Below are positions 1 to 7,666 of a stretch of DNA of 64,000 nt, one piece after another; position 1 is the stretch's first letter; every line of letters starts with the position of its first letter. The DNA is taken from positions 1 to 64,000 of the forward strand of contig CAYUXW010000007.1 of the NCBI GenBank assembly GCA_964449115.1, given 5' to 3'. The DNA comes from UBA1783 sp964449115 (lineage in GTDB: Bacteria > Bacillota_I > Bacilli_A > Erysipelotrichales > Erysipelotrichaceae). Made by a program: the position numbers and the translations under genes. Under the pieces are notes generated by a model. That model made no database searches, was not told the DNA's origin, and saw only the letters and a list, made by a program, of their open reading frames with translations.

Positions 1-12
1 GAGATCAAATGA

Positions 13-41
13 AAACAGACCTTTTTTAAAAAAGTCTGTTT
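13..41. terminator. AT-centred inverted repeat, possible terminator
   Basis: AAACAGAC (13-20) pairs with GTCTGTTT (34-41), and the centre is a T6/A6 self-complementary run. It lies just before a stronger terminator. It could end a gene to the left of the window or be a bidirectional element. Confidence 0.4.
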
Positions 42-53
42 GTCAACAATCTG

Positions 54-94
54 AACAAATGCTTGTTGATTCCAACAAGCATTTGTTATTTTTT
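54..94 (+). terminator. Intrinsic terminator of a gene left of the window
   Basis: A perfect 14-bp stem, 54-67 with 74-87, is closed by a 6-nt loop and followed by ATTTTTT on the plus strand. It probably ends a rightward gene outside the window. It also lies just past the stop of the leftward nucleoside hydrolase, so transcription converges here. Confidence 0.75.
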
Positions 95-97
95 AGA

Positions 98-1084
98 CTA
101 TTTATATTTTTTAAGTAAATCAAGCAGTAAATCATGGACTTTCTGGCCTTCCTGCTGGTAGACAATATTGGCATTAGCACACCAGACACCAAAGTTTCTG
201 CGGTCAATTACTAATTGGCCATCAGCCATACCTCCAGAAAAGTCAACATGAGCGACATCTTTTCTTACTTCTGTATTTACACCTGGTTCAAGAAGTGGAG
301 CTACAGCGGCATAATCATAGGCGCAGCACTCATCACCACCACCAAAAAGGATAATACCTCTTTTAATATAGCCATCCAGGACATTATAAATAAAGTCAGC
401 AGCTGGATTATGCAGTGCTTTGATCTGCTGTAAATCTTTTCGGGTAAATGTAGCACCCTGCTCACAGGCTTCCAGTGGACAAACTAAAACATCAGCTCCG
501 CTATTCAAGACAATTTCAGCTGCCTCTGGATCATCATAGAAATTTGCTTCTGCAACAGAGGTGCGGTTACCTTTATACAGTCCACCACCCATAATATAGA
601 TGGTACCAATATTCTTGATGATATCTTTATCTAAAATCAAGGCTGCACCAATATTTGTCAGTGGGCCAACAGCGCAGATATCAATTTTCTCTGCTGAATT
701 TTTTAAGGTATCAACAATATATGAAACAGCATGAGTGTTTTCTATTTTTAAATCAGTTTCTGGAAGTGGTAAAGTTTCCGCATGGATTCTGATTATCTTG
801 CCATCGATAGTAGTATTGACAGTCTGCATTAGCGTAGTCATTTTTCGACCTTTATTCAAGTGTCTTACCAGTGGTTGTTTACACCCTTGGTAAACTTTGA
901 TATCTTTTTTGAAAAAATCAACCATTCTTAAAGCATTGTCGTTGGCACATTCAATTGGCAGATTGCCATGAACAGTAGTAATTCCAATAACATCTACCTT
1001 GTCCGATAATAGACAGGCAGCTAAAGCAACTGCATCATCATCTCCTATGTCAGTATCAAATATTACCTTTCTTTTGTCAGTCAT
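98..1084 (-). CDS. Inosine/uridine-preferring nucleoside hydrolase (IunH/RihA-C family)
   Basis: Cytoplasmic N-ribosyl hydrolase that splits nucleosides into base and ribose. The 328-residue protein opens with the calcium-binding DTDIGDDDA motif (residues 10-18) and carries the family Ca/substrate motif AEANFYDDPEAAEIV near the middle. The start at 1084 is chosen because a GAGGTG ribosome-binding site precedes it; a longer reading frame reaching 1126 has no site. The conserved C-terminal HD pair, with the His used for leaving-group protonation in several characterised members, appears as YD here (CAYDYAAVAP). The second copy at 58527 keeps HD. The gene diverges from the phosphorylase cluster, so it probably belongs to the same nucleoside salvage system. 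The substrate cannot be set from sequence. Confidence 0.9.
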   Translation of the reverse strand: MTDKRKVIFDTDIGDDDAVALAACLLSDKVDVIGITTVHGNLPIECANDNALRMVDFFKKDIKVYQGCKQPLVRHLNKGRKMTTLMQTVNTTIDGKIIRIHAETLPLPETDLKIENTHAVSYIVDTLKNSAEKIDICAVGPLTNIGAALILDKDIIKNIGTIYIMGGGLYKGNRTSVAEANFYDDPEAAEIVLNSGADVLVCPLEACEQGATFTRKDLQQIKALHNPAADFIYNVLDGYIKRGIILFGGGDECCAYDYAAVAPLLEPGVNTEVRKDVAHVDFSGGMADGQLVIDRRNFGVWCANANIVYQQEGQKVHDLLLDLLKKYK

Positions 1085-1102
1085 AATTTCACCTCTGTTG
1101 CA

Positions 1103-1108
1103 ATTATA
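1103..1108 (-). promoter_or_regulatory. Extended -10 promoter for the nucleoside hydrolase
   Basis: On the minus strand TGTTATAAT forms a perfect extended -10 (TGnTATAAT). The predicted start of transcription lies about 12 nt ahead of the hydrolase ATG. It is back to back with the rightward promoter at 1117-1146. Confidence 0.5.
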
Positions 1109-1116
1109 ACAAACTC

Positions 1117-1146
1117 TTGACAACATTAAAATAACTGTGCTAATCT
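1117..1146 (+). promoter_or_regulatory. Promoter for the phosphorylase cluster
   Basis: TTGACA (1117-1122), an 18-nt spacer and TAATCT (1141-1146) preceded by TGC form a plausible sigma-A promoter. It reads into the leader element at 1182-1234. Confidence 0.5.
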
Positions 1147-1181
1147 ACAATCAGAAGTTGCCTCAAAAGAGGTATAAGAGT

Positions 1182-1234
1182 GAATAATTATTCATATCAA
1201 CAGTGGTTGGCCGGCTTTGCGGGGCCATTTTTTG
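1182..1234 (+). promoter_or_regulatory. Leader element copy A (hairpin or operator)
   Basis: An AT palindrome GAATAATTATTC (1182-1193) is followed by ATATCAAC, then a hairpin. Two foldings are possible: AGTGGT (1202-1207) with GCCATT (1224-1229), or TGGCC (1208-1212) with GGCCA (1223-1227). A T6 run follows and the ribosome-binding site comes 7 nt later. A closely similar arrangement recurs at 2846-2899. It could be an attenuator-type RNA or a repressor operator. Confidence 0.45.
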
Positions 1235-1259
1235 TTTAAAGGGAGGTAAAGAAGCAAAA

Positions 1260-2072
1260 ATGAAGTTTTATCAAAGCAAACCTAGACTAGATAATGAAGG
1301 AAAATTAGAGCGTACGGGATTAGCGATGAATTCAATTGCCAAGGCGGTACTGCTACCTGGAGATCCTAATCGCAGTAAACTGATCAGCAGTTTCTTTCAT
1401 GACAGTCGTTTCTTATCTAGAAAAGGTACTTACAGTGCCTATGTTGGAAAAACAGAAAAAGGAAGCGATATCGCAGTCTGTTCTTCAGGAATGGGTTGTA
1501 ACTGTGTCGCCACAGCATTAGAAGATTTATCTTTTGCCGGGGCAAGTACTGTTATCAGAGTAGGAACCTGTGGTGGAATTATTCCGGGAACAGTTCCTGG
1601 AACAATTGTTATTGCCAGTGGCTGTGTCAGAGGCGAAGGAGCTTCTTATGAGTTGGTGCCTGAAGACTATCCAGCTGTAGCTCATCCTCATGTTATTGCC
1701 GCTTTAGCTAAAGCAGCTAAAGAAATGAAAGAAGAAGCTATTGTTGGCATGTATCGCAGTCATGATGCCTTCTATATGGAATCAAAGGCTGCTCATGAAG
1801 GTTTAAAAGAAAGAATGCAGAAATGGATAGATATGGATGTCAAGGTTGTGGAAAATGAATCGGGAACACTATTTACCTTTGGTCATTTACTGGGAATGAA
1901 GACAGGTACAATCTGTGTCGCCTTAGGTTCAATGTTTGATGAAAAAGATGCCTCTGGAGATGCGATTTATGCTGCCTATCAGGATCCTGCCTACCTTCAA
2001 AGTCGTATTGAGACGATAGCTAGAATTGCCATCAGAGCAGTAGAAATATTAGACCAGGAGGGAAGACTATAA
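1260..2072 (+). CDS. Nucleoside phosphorylase paralogue 1 (PNP/UDP family, catalytic-type)
   Basis: Member of the hexameric purine/uridine phosphorylase superfamily (phosphorolysis of a nucleoside to base and ribose-1-phosphate), 270 residues. It has the phosphate-binding GDPNR loop (34-38), RVGTCGG (100-106) matching Arg91/Thr94 of E. coli uridine phosphorylase, and the ribose-binding segment ENES. At the position of His8, which E. coli uridine phosphorylase lends to the neighbouring subunit's active site, it has Arg18. The start follows GGGAGGTAA; an earlier in-frame start at 1203 would lie inside the leader hairpin. Its stop overlaps the next gene's ATG as TAATG. The family is clear. The substrate is not, because the uracil-contacting Gln/Arg of uridine phosphorylase is not recognisable. 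Confidence 0.88.
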   Translation: MKFYQSKPRLDNEGKLERTGLAMNSIAKAVLLPGDPNRSKLISSFFHDSRFLSRKGTYSAYVGKTEKGSDIAVCSSGMGCNCVATALEDLSFAGASTVIRVGTCGGIIPGTVPGTIVIASGCVRGEGASYELVPEDYPAVAHPHVIAALAKAAKEMKEEAIVGMYRSHDAFYMESKAAHEGLKERMQKWIDMDVKVVENESGTLFTFGHLLGMKTGTICVALGSMFDEKDASGDAIYAAYQDPAYLQSRIETIARIAIRAVEILDQEGRL

Positions 2073-2812
2073 TGAAATTTAAAAGTTTTATGATGACTCA
2101 CGTTGATGGCCGCATGCACCATATTGGAATTAGAAAAGAACACATAGCTGAAAATGTAATAATAACACCAGATCCATTAATGATTCCTTTCTATGCCAAA
2201 TTTTTAGAAAATGCCCAGATGATGGGTGACTATCGTGAATATGTTACCTACACTGGAAGCTATAAAGGTAAACCACTGAGCATTATGAGCTGTGGTTTTG
2301 GCTGTATGCCGGTAGCTATCGCTATTGAAGAGTTACATCATCTGGATGTTAAGCAGATTATCAGAATTGGTGAAAATCCAGCGATTCAACCGCACATTGA
2401 AGTTGGTGAACTTTGTCTAGCTTCAGGTTCGGTAAGAAGTGAGGGAAATAGTAAAGAATATATCGATATATCTTATCCAGCGATTGCGGATATGGATTTA
2501 CTATTTAAACTTTTGGAGCGTAAAAAAGATCTCAGGGTTTCAATTTTTAGAACTCATGATGTAGAAAACTTAGATTCTCCATATGGCCCTGATGGGATGG
2601 AAAGAATAAAAAAATGGACTAATTTAGGTGTTGATATTTTTGATGGGGAAACCAGTTCAATGTATATTACTTCCAGCTGTATTAGAAATAAGGTTGCTTC
2701 ACTGGCTTTAGTGCATGAAAATTATCTGACAGGCGAAAAATTGGATGAAGAAGCTTTAAATGCCAAAAGAGAAGAAATGTTTAAGATTGTCGCTGATGTA
2801 TTAACAATGTAA
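2072..2812 (+). CDS. Divergent nucleoside phosphorylase paralogue 2 (degenerate phosphate loop)
   Basis: Same fold family as the previous gene, 246 residues, translationally coupled to it by a 1-nt overlap. The phosphate loop is lost: GDPxR reads PDPLM (33-37), so the Gly and Arg are missing. RxGTxG reads RIGENP (98-103), so the Thr is missing, and the ENES motif reads DGET. It nevertheless keeps His17 in HHIGI and Arg55 in YREY, the equivalents of E. coli His8 and Arg48, which act across the subunit interface. It is therefore unlikely to be active alone. It could supply the trans residues to the subunit encoded by 1260-2072. The partnership is an inference. Confidence 0.82.
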   Translation: MKFKSFMMTHVDGRMHHIGIRKEHIAENVIITPDPLMIPFYAKFLENAQMMGDYREYVTYTGSYKGKPLSIMSCGFGCMPVAIAIEELHHLDVKQIIRIGENPAIQPHIEVGELCLASGSVRSEGNSKEYIDISYPAIADMDLLFKLLERKKDLRVSIFRTHDVENLDSPYGPDGMERIKKWTNLGVDIFDGETSSMYITSSCIRNKVASLALVHENYLTGEKLDEEALNAKREEMFKIVADVLTM

Positions 2813-2845
2813 CAATCTTTATCTTTAAAAAATATTGAAGTCAGT

Positions 2846-2899
2846 TAATAATTAATATCGACGATAGTTGGCTGATGTTTGTGGTCAACTATTGTTTTT
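2846..2899 (+). promoter_or_regulatory. Leader element copy B (hairpin or operator)
   Basis: The AT palindrome TTAATAATTAA (2846-2856) leads into ATATCGAC (2855-2862). A 9-bp stem follows, CGATAGTTG (2862-2870) with CAACTATTG (2886-2894), then TTTTTG. It matches copy A in order and in conserved bases (ATATCRAC, GTTGGCYG, TTTGYGG). The paired stem bases differ between the copies in a way that keeps pairing. It precedes the deaminase gene and the second phosphorylase run. Confidence 0.5.
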
Positions 2900-2955
2900 G
2901 AAGGATATAATAATATTAATAGTAGAAATAAAAAACTAAAAAAAGAGGTAATAAA

Positions 2956-4287
2956 ATGAGTAAATATTTAATTAAAAATGTTAACCTTGGTAATCTTGAT
3001 GATTTAAGTACCAGAAGGGTTAATATTGTGATTGAAAATGGTAAGTTTACAAAAATCAGTGAAAAAATTGCCAGAGAAGATGCCATTGGAGCTAATGTAA
3101 TTGATGCTAACGGAATGCTTGGATTACCGGGCTTTACTGATGCTCATACGCATATGGCTCAATCGTTTTTAAAGGGACCACTGGATGATCTGCCAATAAC
3201 AGAATGGCTAGTTAAACTGTTTTCAATTGAAGAGCATATGAGTGATGATGATTACTATTATGGAACTCTTCTAGGATGCCTGTCTTCGCTGAAATTTGGT
3301 ACTACTACTGTCAATGAAATGGGTGATATGGCCCGAATTGATGTTCAACTCAAGGCTTTTGAAGATGCTGGAATTCGAACTACCTATGGTGTTTCGACCA
3401 CCGATATTGCCGAAAATGAAGTTACTCCGATAATCAGTGTAGAAAAGGCTTTGAAGATTGCTGATGAAATTTACAGCAAGGCTCATGGAGCCAATAATGG
3501 TCTTATCAGGGCTTCAGTAGCTCCGGCAGGTTTACCAGCAGTAAGTAAACAGATGGCCCAGGCTTTGAAAAAATATGCCAATGAAAGAGATCTTGTTTAT
3601 CATACGCATTTAGGTGAAGGAAAAATGGAAACAGAAAATGTAGCCAGAATGTATAACTTGCGAGGAGAAACAGAAGCCTTATATAATTTCGGTATTCTTG
3701 ATGAAAAAACCTTATTGGCGCATTCAATCTGGCTGCCTGATTTTGAACTGGATATGATTGCTCAAACTAAAGCTAATCCAGTGCACTGTCCAAATACCAA
3801 TATGAAGATTTCCGATGGCATTCCACCAATCGCCAAGATGCTGGAAAGAGGAATCAATGTGGCGATGGGCTGTGATGGAGAGGCCAGCTCTTCAACCAGA
3901 GATATGATCAGAGAAGGCAGAGCAGGCGCCTACCTGCAGAAAGTAGTGACCTTGGATCCAACGGTAATGGATGCTGCAACAACGATGAAAATGATGACCA
4001 TCAATGGTGCCAAGGCTTTGGGATATCAGGATTTAGGAGAAGTCAAGGTAGGAAATCAGGCAGATTTGATTTTGGCTAGAATGGATGATGATTTATCTCT
4101 GACGGACAGACAGCATCCGATTGGCAATCTGTTATATGCTGGTGATGGACATGCTATCGATACAGTATTTGTTAGAGGTAATCTGATGGTTAGAAACAAG
4201 AAACTGCAGCACTTTGACGAAAGAGAATTTGTGGCTACCTGTAATGATAGAATCGAAATATTAAACGAAAAAATCAAAAATATGTAG
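2956..4287 (+). CDS. Amidohydrolase: adenosine/5'-methylthioadenosine/S-adenosylhomocysteine deaminase-like
   Basis: Metal-dependent deaminase of the TrzN/MtaD/chlorohydrolase group, 443 residues, cytoplasmic. It shows the first metal motif HTHMAQS near residue 65, HTHLGEG in the middle (third His), a later His in LLAHSIWLP, and the metal/catalytic Asp in GCDGEASSSTRD. The last is the usual place and context in MtaD-like enzymes. The length is normal. A GAGGT site precedes the ATG. It sits between the two phosphorylase pairs and 8 nt ahead of the third paralogue, so it probably converts an adenine nucleoside or nucleoside thioether to the inosine form before phosphorolysis. A guanine or cytosine deaminase-like activity cannot be excluded. 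Confidence 0.82.
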   Translation: MSKYLIKNVNLGNLDDLSTRRVNIVIENGKFTKISEKIAREDAIGANVIDANGMLGLPGFTDAHTHMAQSFLKGPLDDLPITEWLVKLFSIEEHMSDDDYYYGTLLGCLSSLKFGTTTVNEMGDMARIDVQLKAFEDAGIRTTYGVSTTDIAENEVTPIISVEKALKIADEIYSKAHGANNGLIRASVAPAGLPAVSKQMAQALKKYANERDLVYHTHLGEGKMETENVARMYNLRGETEALYNFGILDEKTLLAHSIWLPDFELDMIAQTKANPVHCPNTNMKISDGIPPIAKMLERGINVAMGCDGEASSSTRDMIREGRAGAYLQKVVTLDPTVMDAATTMKMMTINGAKALGYQDLGEVKVGNQADLILARMDDDLSLTDRQHPIGNLLYAGDGHAIDTVFVRGNLMVRNKKLQHFDEREFVATCNDRIEILNEKIKNM

Positions 4288-4295
4288 GAGGAAGC

Positions 4296-5129
4296 ATGTT
4301 ATTTAGAGCAAAGAAGTTTACTAATGAAAAAGGTGAAATGTTTTTTACTGGCTTAAAAGCTGGTGATATAGCCCAGACTGTTTTAATGCCGGGAGATCTG
4401 GCGAGAAGTAAAATAATTTCCCAATGTTTTAAGGAAGCTCGTTTTATCAAAGGTCAGCGAACCTACTATACCTATACCGGAGTAACTGACAATGATACAC
4501 CAATTTCCGTAGTATCCAGTGGAATGGGGCCACTGGCTGTGTCAACAGTTGCTGAAGAATGTGTGCAGATTGGCTGTAAAAACCTGATTCGTGTTGGCAC
4601 TGGGGCGGCTTTATTAACTGATTATGAGCCTGGAAGAATAATCATAGCTACTGGCTGTGTCAGAGGAGATGGCAACTCTTATGAATATGTTCCAGCTGAA
4701 TTTCCAGCTGTTGCCAATCCTTATGTTGTTGAAGCCTTAATCAGAGCAGCGAAAGAATTTGGTGAAAATCCAATTGTTGGCTTATACAGGGCTCATGATG
4801 CCTATTATCGTGAAACAAGTACTGCGATGATTGATACTTTTGATCGCATGAAACCCTGGATTGATGCCGGAGTAAAAATGGTAGAAAATGAATCAGCAAC
4901 CCTGTTTACTGTCGGTCATCGTTTAGGCTTAAGGTGTGGTTCAATCTGCGTTTCTCATACTTCAATGATAGAAGGTACAAAATATTATAAAGGACCTGAT
5001 TCAAAAGAAGCTTACCCAGAAGCTTTTGAAGAGGGGTTTATGGAAGAGCGTGTTCTTGTCTGTTCAAAAATCGCTATCAGGGCAACAGAAATCTTAAAGG
5101 AGATGGAAGAGAAAGGAGAAATCGTATAA
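4296..5129 (+). CDS. Nucleoside phosphorylase paralogue 3 (PNP/UDP family, catalytic-type)
   Basis: The 277-residue protein parallels paralogue 1. It has phosphate loop GDLAR (Pro of GDPxR replaced by Leu), RVGTGAA, SHDA-type segment AHDAYY, and ENESATLFT. The residue aligned with E. coli uridine phosphorylase His8 is Phe17 (FFTGL), while the Arg48 equivalent seems present (QRTY). A GGAGG site precedes the ATG 8 nt after the deaminase stop. It overlaps the next gene by one base (TAATG). Like paralogue 1 it lacks the His normally donated to the neighbour but keeps its own pocket. That fits pairing with the product of 5129-5920. Confidence 0.87.
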   Translation: MLFRAKKFTNEKGEMFFTGLKAGDIAQTVLMPGDLARSKIISQCFKEARFIKGQRTYYTYTGVTDNDTPISVVSSGMGPLAVSTVAEECVQIGCKNLIRVGTGAALLTDYEPGRIIIATGCVRGDGNSYEYVPAEFPAVANPYVVEALIRAAKEFGENPIVGLYRAHDAYYRETSTAMIDTFDRMKPWIDAGVKMVENESATLFTVGHRLGLRCGSICVSHTSMIEGTKYYKGPDSKEAYPEAFEEGFMEERVLVCSKIAIRATEILKEMEEKGEIV

Positions 5130-5920
5130 TGGCTGAGTTATTAAAGAATGAATTTGATTCACTACCACAATATGAAAAAGATTTTAAAGTTCATCATTTG
5201 GGCATTAATAAAGACCAGATTGCTCCTGGAGTTATCTTGACCAGTAACCTGGAAAGAATTGAGATGATAAAAGATACTTTCCAGACTGCTGAAAGACAGG
5301 CTTTCCATCGTGAATATATTACCTACACCGGTAGATGTAATGATGTAGAGATGAGCTGCATGACCATTGGAAATGGCTGTATGCCGACAGCTATTGCGGT
5401 TGAAGAATTAAGGCATATTGGCTGTTATAAAATGATAAAGGTAGGAACCTGTTATGCTATTGATCCAGATTTAAAGCCAGGAAGCATTTATATACCTTTA
5501 GCTTCTTGTCGCTGTGAAGGGGCAACTATTGAATATCTTAATCTGCAGTATCCAGCCATTGCTGATCATAGAACCTTTATGGCTATTATGAAAGCTGCCA
5601 GAGAATTAGATATTAAAGTTACCAGCGGAATCTGCAGAACTCATGATGGTCTGTTTTTAGAAAGTCCATTTGCTCATGATGGCGTGGAAAAGCGAATCAA
5701 ACCATGGAGAGAAGTTGGAGTCAGTGCTATTGATAATGAAGTTGCAGCCTTATATGCGATTGCCTCAATTCTGCAGTTGCAGGCTGGGGCTGTTTATGTG
5801 GTTACTGATAACTTGACGACTAATGAAAGTATGGATTTTAAAAATGATTATGACGATAGAATGCTGGAAGCAATTAAGATTGCCCAGTTAGCCTTAGCTA
5901 AAATTATTAAAGGGGAATAA
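5129..5920 (+). CDS. Divergent nucleoside phosphorylase paralogue 4 (degenerate phosphate loop)
   Basis: The 263-residue protein has the superfamily fold and parallels paralogue 2. The GDPxR loop is TSNLER (38-43): Gly is Ser, Asp is Asn, and the last Arg is kept. RxGT is KVGT (Lys104 for the phosphate-contacting Arg). ENES reads DNEV. His23 (HHLGI) and Arg61 (HREY), equivalents of E. coli His8 and Arg48, are retained. It carries an N-terminal extension of about six residues relative to paralogue 2. Coupling to 4296-5129 by TAATG and the complementary residue losses suggest a mixed oligomer. Activity alone is doubtful. Confidence 0.82.
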   Translation: MAELLKNEFDSLPQYEKDFKVHHLGINKDQIAPGVILTSNLERIEMIKDTFQTAERQAFHREYITYTGRCNDVEMSCMTIGNGCMPTAIAVEELRHIGCYKMIKVGTCYAIDPDLKPGSIYIPLASCRCEGATIEYLNLQYPAIADHRTFMAIMKAARELDIKVTSGICRTHDGLFLESPFAHDGVEKRIKPWREVGVSAIDNEVAALYAIASILQLQAGAVYVVTDNLTTNESMDFKNDYDDRMLEAIKIAQLALAKIIKGE

Positions 5921-5921
5921 T

Positions 5922-6737
5922 ATGAAATATAAATCAGTAAAGTTAACTAATAATGCTGGTAAAATGTGGCATATCGGACTGGATGAAAACGATATTGGGA
6001 AACATGTTATTTTACCTGGTGATCCTGCCAGATGTGAAATGGTAAATAAGTTTTTTGAAAATGGCCGACTGGCTCAGGTATCCCGTGGTAATCCAACCTA
6101 TACTGGAACCTATAACGGGATTGAAGTATCAGTCATGTCTACTGGTATGGGGCCAATGGCTGTTGCAGTATGTGTGGAAGAGTTAAAACACATCGGAGCA
6201 AAAACCCTGATTAGAATGGGAACAGCTGGCTCTTTGCAGCCAAACATTCCAGATGGCAGTTTTGTTATAGCTACCGGTGCTGTCAGAGGCGATATGGCTT
6301 CAAGACAATATATTGACTTAGCTTATCCAGCCATCGCTGATATTGATGTGGTAAATGCTTTAAAGCAGGCCTGCAGGGAATACGGTATTAAACCTTACTG
6401 TGGGGTAATTAGAAGTCATGATGCTTTCTATCTTGAGTCACCAGGAGCACATGGTGGCCAAGAAGGGGTTAAAGAAAGAATCGATAAATGGACAGATGCT
6501 GGAGTATTGGCGATTGAAAATGAATCGAGTTCTCTGTTTACGGTTTCTGCACTTTTGGGTGGACTTAGAGCAGGGACGATTTTACTGACAGGTGGGTATT
6601 TAGGAAGCAGCTATGGTTCAATGAGCACAAGTAATGATAGTGAATATCCAAAAAGAGTTGAGTTAATGACTAAGATTACCTTAAGAGCCATCGAAATTAT
6701 CGATGGATTAGAAGATTTAATGGATGTAAGAGAATGA
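5922..6737 (+). CDS. Nucleoside phosphorylase paralogue 5 (PNP/UDP family, complete active site)
   Basis: The 271-residue protein is the only one of the five that keeps every element examined: His17 in WHIGL, GDPAR (34-38), an Arg in SRGN aligned with Arg48, RMGTAGS, SHDAFY and ENESSSLFT. It should form an ordinary homo-oligomer. It starts 1 nt after the previous stop and overlaps the next gene as ATGA, so it is translated from the same message. It may represent the ancestral type from which the split pairs arose by duplication. The reaction is assigned by family; a uridine, inosine or deoxynucleoside preference is open. Confidence 0.88.
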   Translation: MKYKSVKLTNNAGKMWHIGLDENDIGKHVILPGDPARCEMVNKFFENGRLAQVSRGNPTYTGTYNGIEVSVMSTGMGPMAVAVCVEELKHIGAKTLIRMGTAGSLQPNIPDGSFVIATGAVRGDMASRQYIDLAYPAIADIDVVNALKQACREYGIKPYCGVIRSHDAFYLESPGAHGGQEGVKERIDKWTDAGVLAIENESSSLFTVSALLGGLRAGTILLTGGYLGSSYGSMSTSNDSEYPKRVELMTKITLRAIEIIDGLEDLMDVRE

Positions 6738-7393
6738 TGCTGAATAAATTGCTGAACAAAATAAATGTTAAATCAATTTTCATCAATACAATCATCTATA
6801 TAATAGCTATTATTGTCTCCAATTTTGGTATTGGCTGTTACTATGTCTGTAATCTGGGAACTGATCCAATCAGTGTTTTAATTGATGGGTTACACTCAAC
6901 TTTCAATTTAAGTTATGGGACAATCTCGACCTTTTTCAATGTTCTCTGGGCAATTTTAATAATTTTATTTTTAAAAGAGAAGTTTGGAATCGGTACCTTT
7001 GTGGCTGTTTTAATAGGGGGTCCTTTAATTGATGTGTTTACTGATTTTCTATTTGCTTCCTTTCCACCTGAAACTACTCATTTAGCTGTCAGATTGCTGC
7101 TTTTAGCTGTTGGTGCAATTACTTTTGCCTTTGGTACAGGTATTACTATTGCTGCCAATCTGGGTATTGGCTGCTGGTCTTTTCTACCACTTTGGCTAGA
7201 AAAAATCACTCCTTTATCACTTGATAAGACTCAGATGATTACTGATGCCATTACCTTTGTTATCGGTTGGTTTTTGGGAGGAACAGTTGGTATTGGAACT
7301 GTAGTTGGTGTGCTGGCAACAGGACCGATTATTGGCTATGTATTAAAAGCTACAGCACCAATTTTTGAAAAAATTGGACCTAACTACAAATAA
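6734..7393 (+). CDS. YczE/YitT-type multispanning membrane protein
   Basis: The 219-residue protein has about five hydrophobic segments and the family-type phrases CNLGTDPISVLIDGL and NLGIGCWSFLPLWL, each after a helix, which indicate an internal repeat. The family lacks a firmly established function. Position is the best clue: its ATG overlaps the phosphorylase stop (ATGA), so it is the last gene of the nucleoside operon and may move a nucleoside, base or ribose product across the membrane. A terminator follows. Confidence 0.7.
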   Translation: MMLNKLLNKINVKSIFINTIIYIIAIIVSNFGIGCYYVCNLGTDPISVLIDGLHSTFNLSYGTISTFFNVLWAILIILFLKEKFGIGTFVAVLIGGPLIDVFTDFLFASFPPETTHLAVRLLLLAVGAITFAFGTGITIAANLGIGCWSFLPLWLEKITPLSLDKTQMITDAITFVIGWFLGGTVGIGTVVGVLATGPIIGYVLKATAPIFEKIGPNYK

Positions 7394-7409
7394 ATTTGTA
7401 TTAAAAAAG

Positions 7410-7448
7410 CGGTAAAAAAGTATATCTTTACTCCATTACCGTTTTTTT
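7410..7448 (+). terminator. Terminator of the phosphorylase operon
   Basis: CGGTAA (7410-7415) pairs with TTACCG (7436-7441). An inner AAAG/CTTT pairing and seven Ts follow the pattern of an intrinsic terminator. Confidence 0.75.
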
Positions 7449-7541
7449 ATTCTATTAAAGATGAATAATGATTGATCAAAGTTTAAGCTCCAACAAAGTG
7501 GTTCGTTCTGTGTAAAATACAAAACAATCCAACTCAATTGA

Positions 7542-7571
7542 TTGACTACATTTCGATTAAAGTGATAGAAT
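7542..7571 (+). promoter_or_regulatory. Promoter for the nucleoside ABC importer
   Basis: TTGACT (7542-7547), an 18-nt spacer and TAGAAT (7566-7571) form the best promoter in the 273-nt gap 7394-7666. About 90 nt of leader follow. They contain a long-range inverted repeat, GATGTAT near 7585 with ATACATC near 7630, that could fold. No known riboswitch was recognised. Confidence 0.45.
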
Positions 7572-7666
7572 TAATCTGATGATAGATGTATTTATTTTTT
7601 GTGCGTTTAAAGATACTGATATTTAATAGATACATCACAAAGAACTATTCATAAGAAGGAGGAAAT

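Noticed and set aside
98..1126. Longer nucleoside hydrolase starting at 1126.
   Set aside because: The extra 14 residues are not family-like. The GAGGTG site and the DTDIGDDDA spacing support 1084, and the -10 element lies inside the extension.
7394..7666. Possible purine riboswitch ahead of the nucleoside importer.
   Set aside because: The conserved purine-aptamer core and three-way junction are not present. Only a long-range 7-bp repeat was found.
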